Below, in pieces: positions 6,406 to 6,747 of a DNA stretch of 6,747 bases. The stretch's first letter is position 1, and the number at the start of each line of letters is the position of its first letter. The position numbers and the translations under genes were made by a program. The notes beneath the pieces were generated by a model, which ran no database searches, was not told where the DNA came from, and saw only the letters and a list, made by a program, of their open reading frames with translations. Source of the DNA: an uncultured Opitutia bacterium. GTDB lineage: Bacteria; Verrucomicrobiota; Verrucomicrobiae; Opitutales; UBA953. Location of the stretch: assembly GCA_903859115.1 (NCBI GenBank), contig CAIOLH010000257.1:1-6747 (forward strand), in the 5' to 3' direction.

Positions 6406-6747
6406 ATGCGCCTCGTTCTCTCACTGCTTGGGCTGAGCACCTCCCTGCTCGCCGTTGAAATCAATCCAGTTATCTCCGATAAATTCTATCGGGAGCCTAA
6501 TGCGACTTTTGCTATCCACCCGAAGGAAGTTCTCAAAAAAGTGGACTTAAATACTGTAAGCGTAGAAGCAGCCCAAAGCCAGATTGAGAATTGTCGTTTA
6601 GAAAACCCCGAGGCGATTTGGTTATTCGTACTCAAAGGCAAGCTGACTGTTAAGGCGACCCCTTTAGTCCTCGGTAGCAAAAACTTTTTAGAATTTGCTG
6701 AGGGATCGAGCATTGTAGCCGATGAAAAGGCGACCGCAGAAAGTTTA
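6406..6747 (+). CDS. Exported protein of unknown function, N-terminal part (3' end outside window)
   Basis: An open frame runs from the ATG at 6406 to the right edge (114 codons, no stop). The first 16 residues (M-R-L-V-L-S-L-L-G-L-S-T-S-L-L-A) are a short signal peptide with a likely cut before V-E. An in-frame ATG at 6367 would put 13 polar residues ahead of it and is less likely. The visible mature part has alternating strand-like segments (A-I-W-L-F-V-L-K-G-K-L-T-V) and a stretch P-L-V-L-G-S-K-N-F-L-E-F-A-E-G-S-S-I-V-A. The latter resembles the opening rungs of right-handed parallel beta-helix proteins, such as polysaccharide-active enzymes and adhesins. That family call is tentative; with most of the protein unseen, only 'exported' is secure. 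No Shine-Dalgarno precedes it. It follows the GH128-type gene after 84 nt without a clear terminator, so it may be read from the same transcript. Confidence 0.7.
   Translation, partial: MRLVLSLLGLSTSLLAVEINPVISDKFYREPNATFAIHPKEVLKKVDLNTVSVEAAQSQIENCRLENPEAIWLFVLKGKLTVKATPLVLGSKNFLEFAEGSSIVADEKATAESL

Overview
The window reads as a chromosomal stretch from a PVC-group bacterium, most likely a Verrucomicrobiota member. The pointers are a small monohaem cytochrome of the 'Planctomycete cytochrome C' type, a DUF2231-like membrane protein, a secreted ThuA-domain protein and a secreted GH128-type glycoside hydrolase side by side, and start codons that mostly lack a Shine-Dalgarno sequence. All genes are on the + strand, coding density is high, and no gap exceeds about 100 bases. 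I see no RNA gene, mobile element, CRISPR array or pseudogene.

Region 1 (1-3592) is the distal part of an iron-sulfur assembly operon: the C-terminal part of sufB (cut by the left edge), complete sufD, a SufT-type protein with a MIP18/DUF59 domain, and hflX. The junctions are 2, 1 and 6 nt long, so the genes are probably co-transcribed and translationally coupled. SufB and SufD form the cluster-building scaffold. SufT is associated with Fe-S maturation. HflX is a ribosome-splitting GTPase with no obvious direct role in Fe-S chemistry, which makes its place here notable.

Region 2 (3593-4085) is a single-gene unit: an exported cytochrome c-like protein, with a possible hairpin over its start codon and a clear intrinsic terminator after it.

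Region 3 (4086-6321) holds a tightly packed trio: a five-helix DUF2231-like membrane protein, a secreted ThuA-like protein and a secreted GH128-type hydrolase. The junctions are 2 and 7 nt. All three products go to the envelope, which suggests an extracytoplasmic carbohydrate-related function, possibly with redox chemistry in the membrane. The specific role is inference.

Region 4 (6322-6747) is an 84-nt gap followed by the start of another exported protein that runs off the right edge. Its visible part hints at a beta-helix-type envelope protein, but this is tentative.
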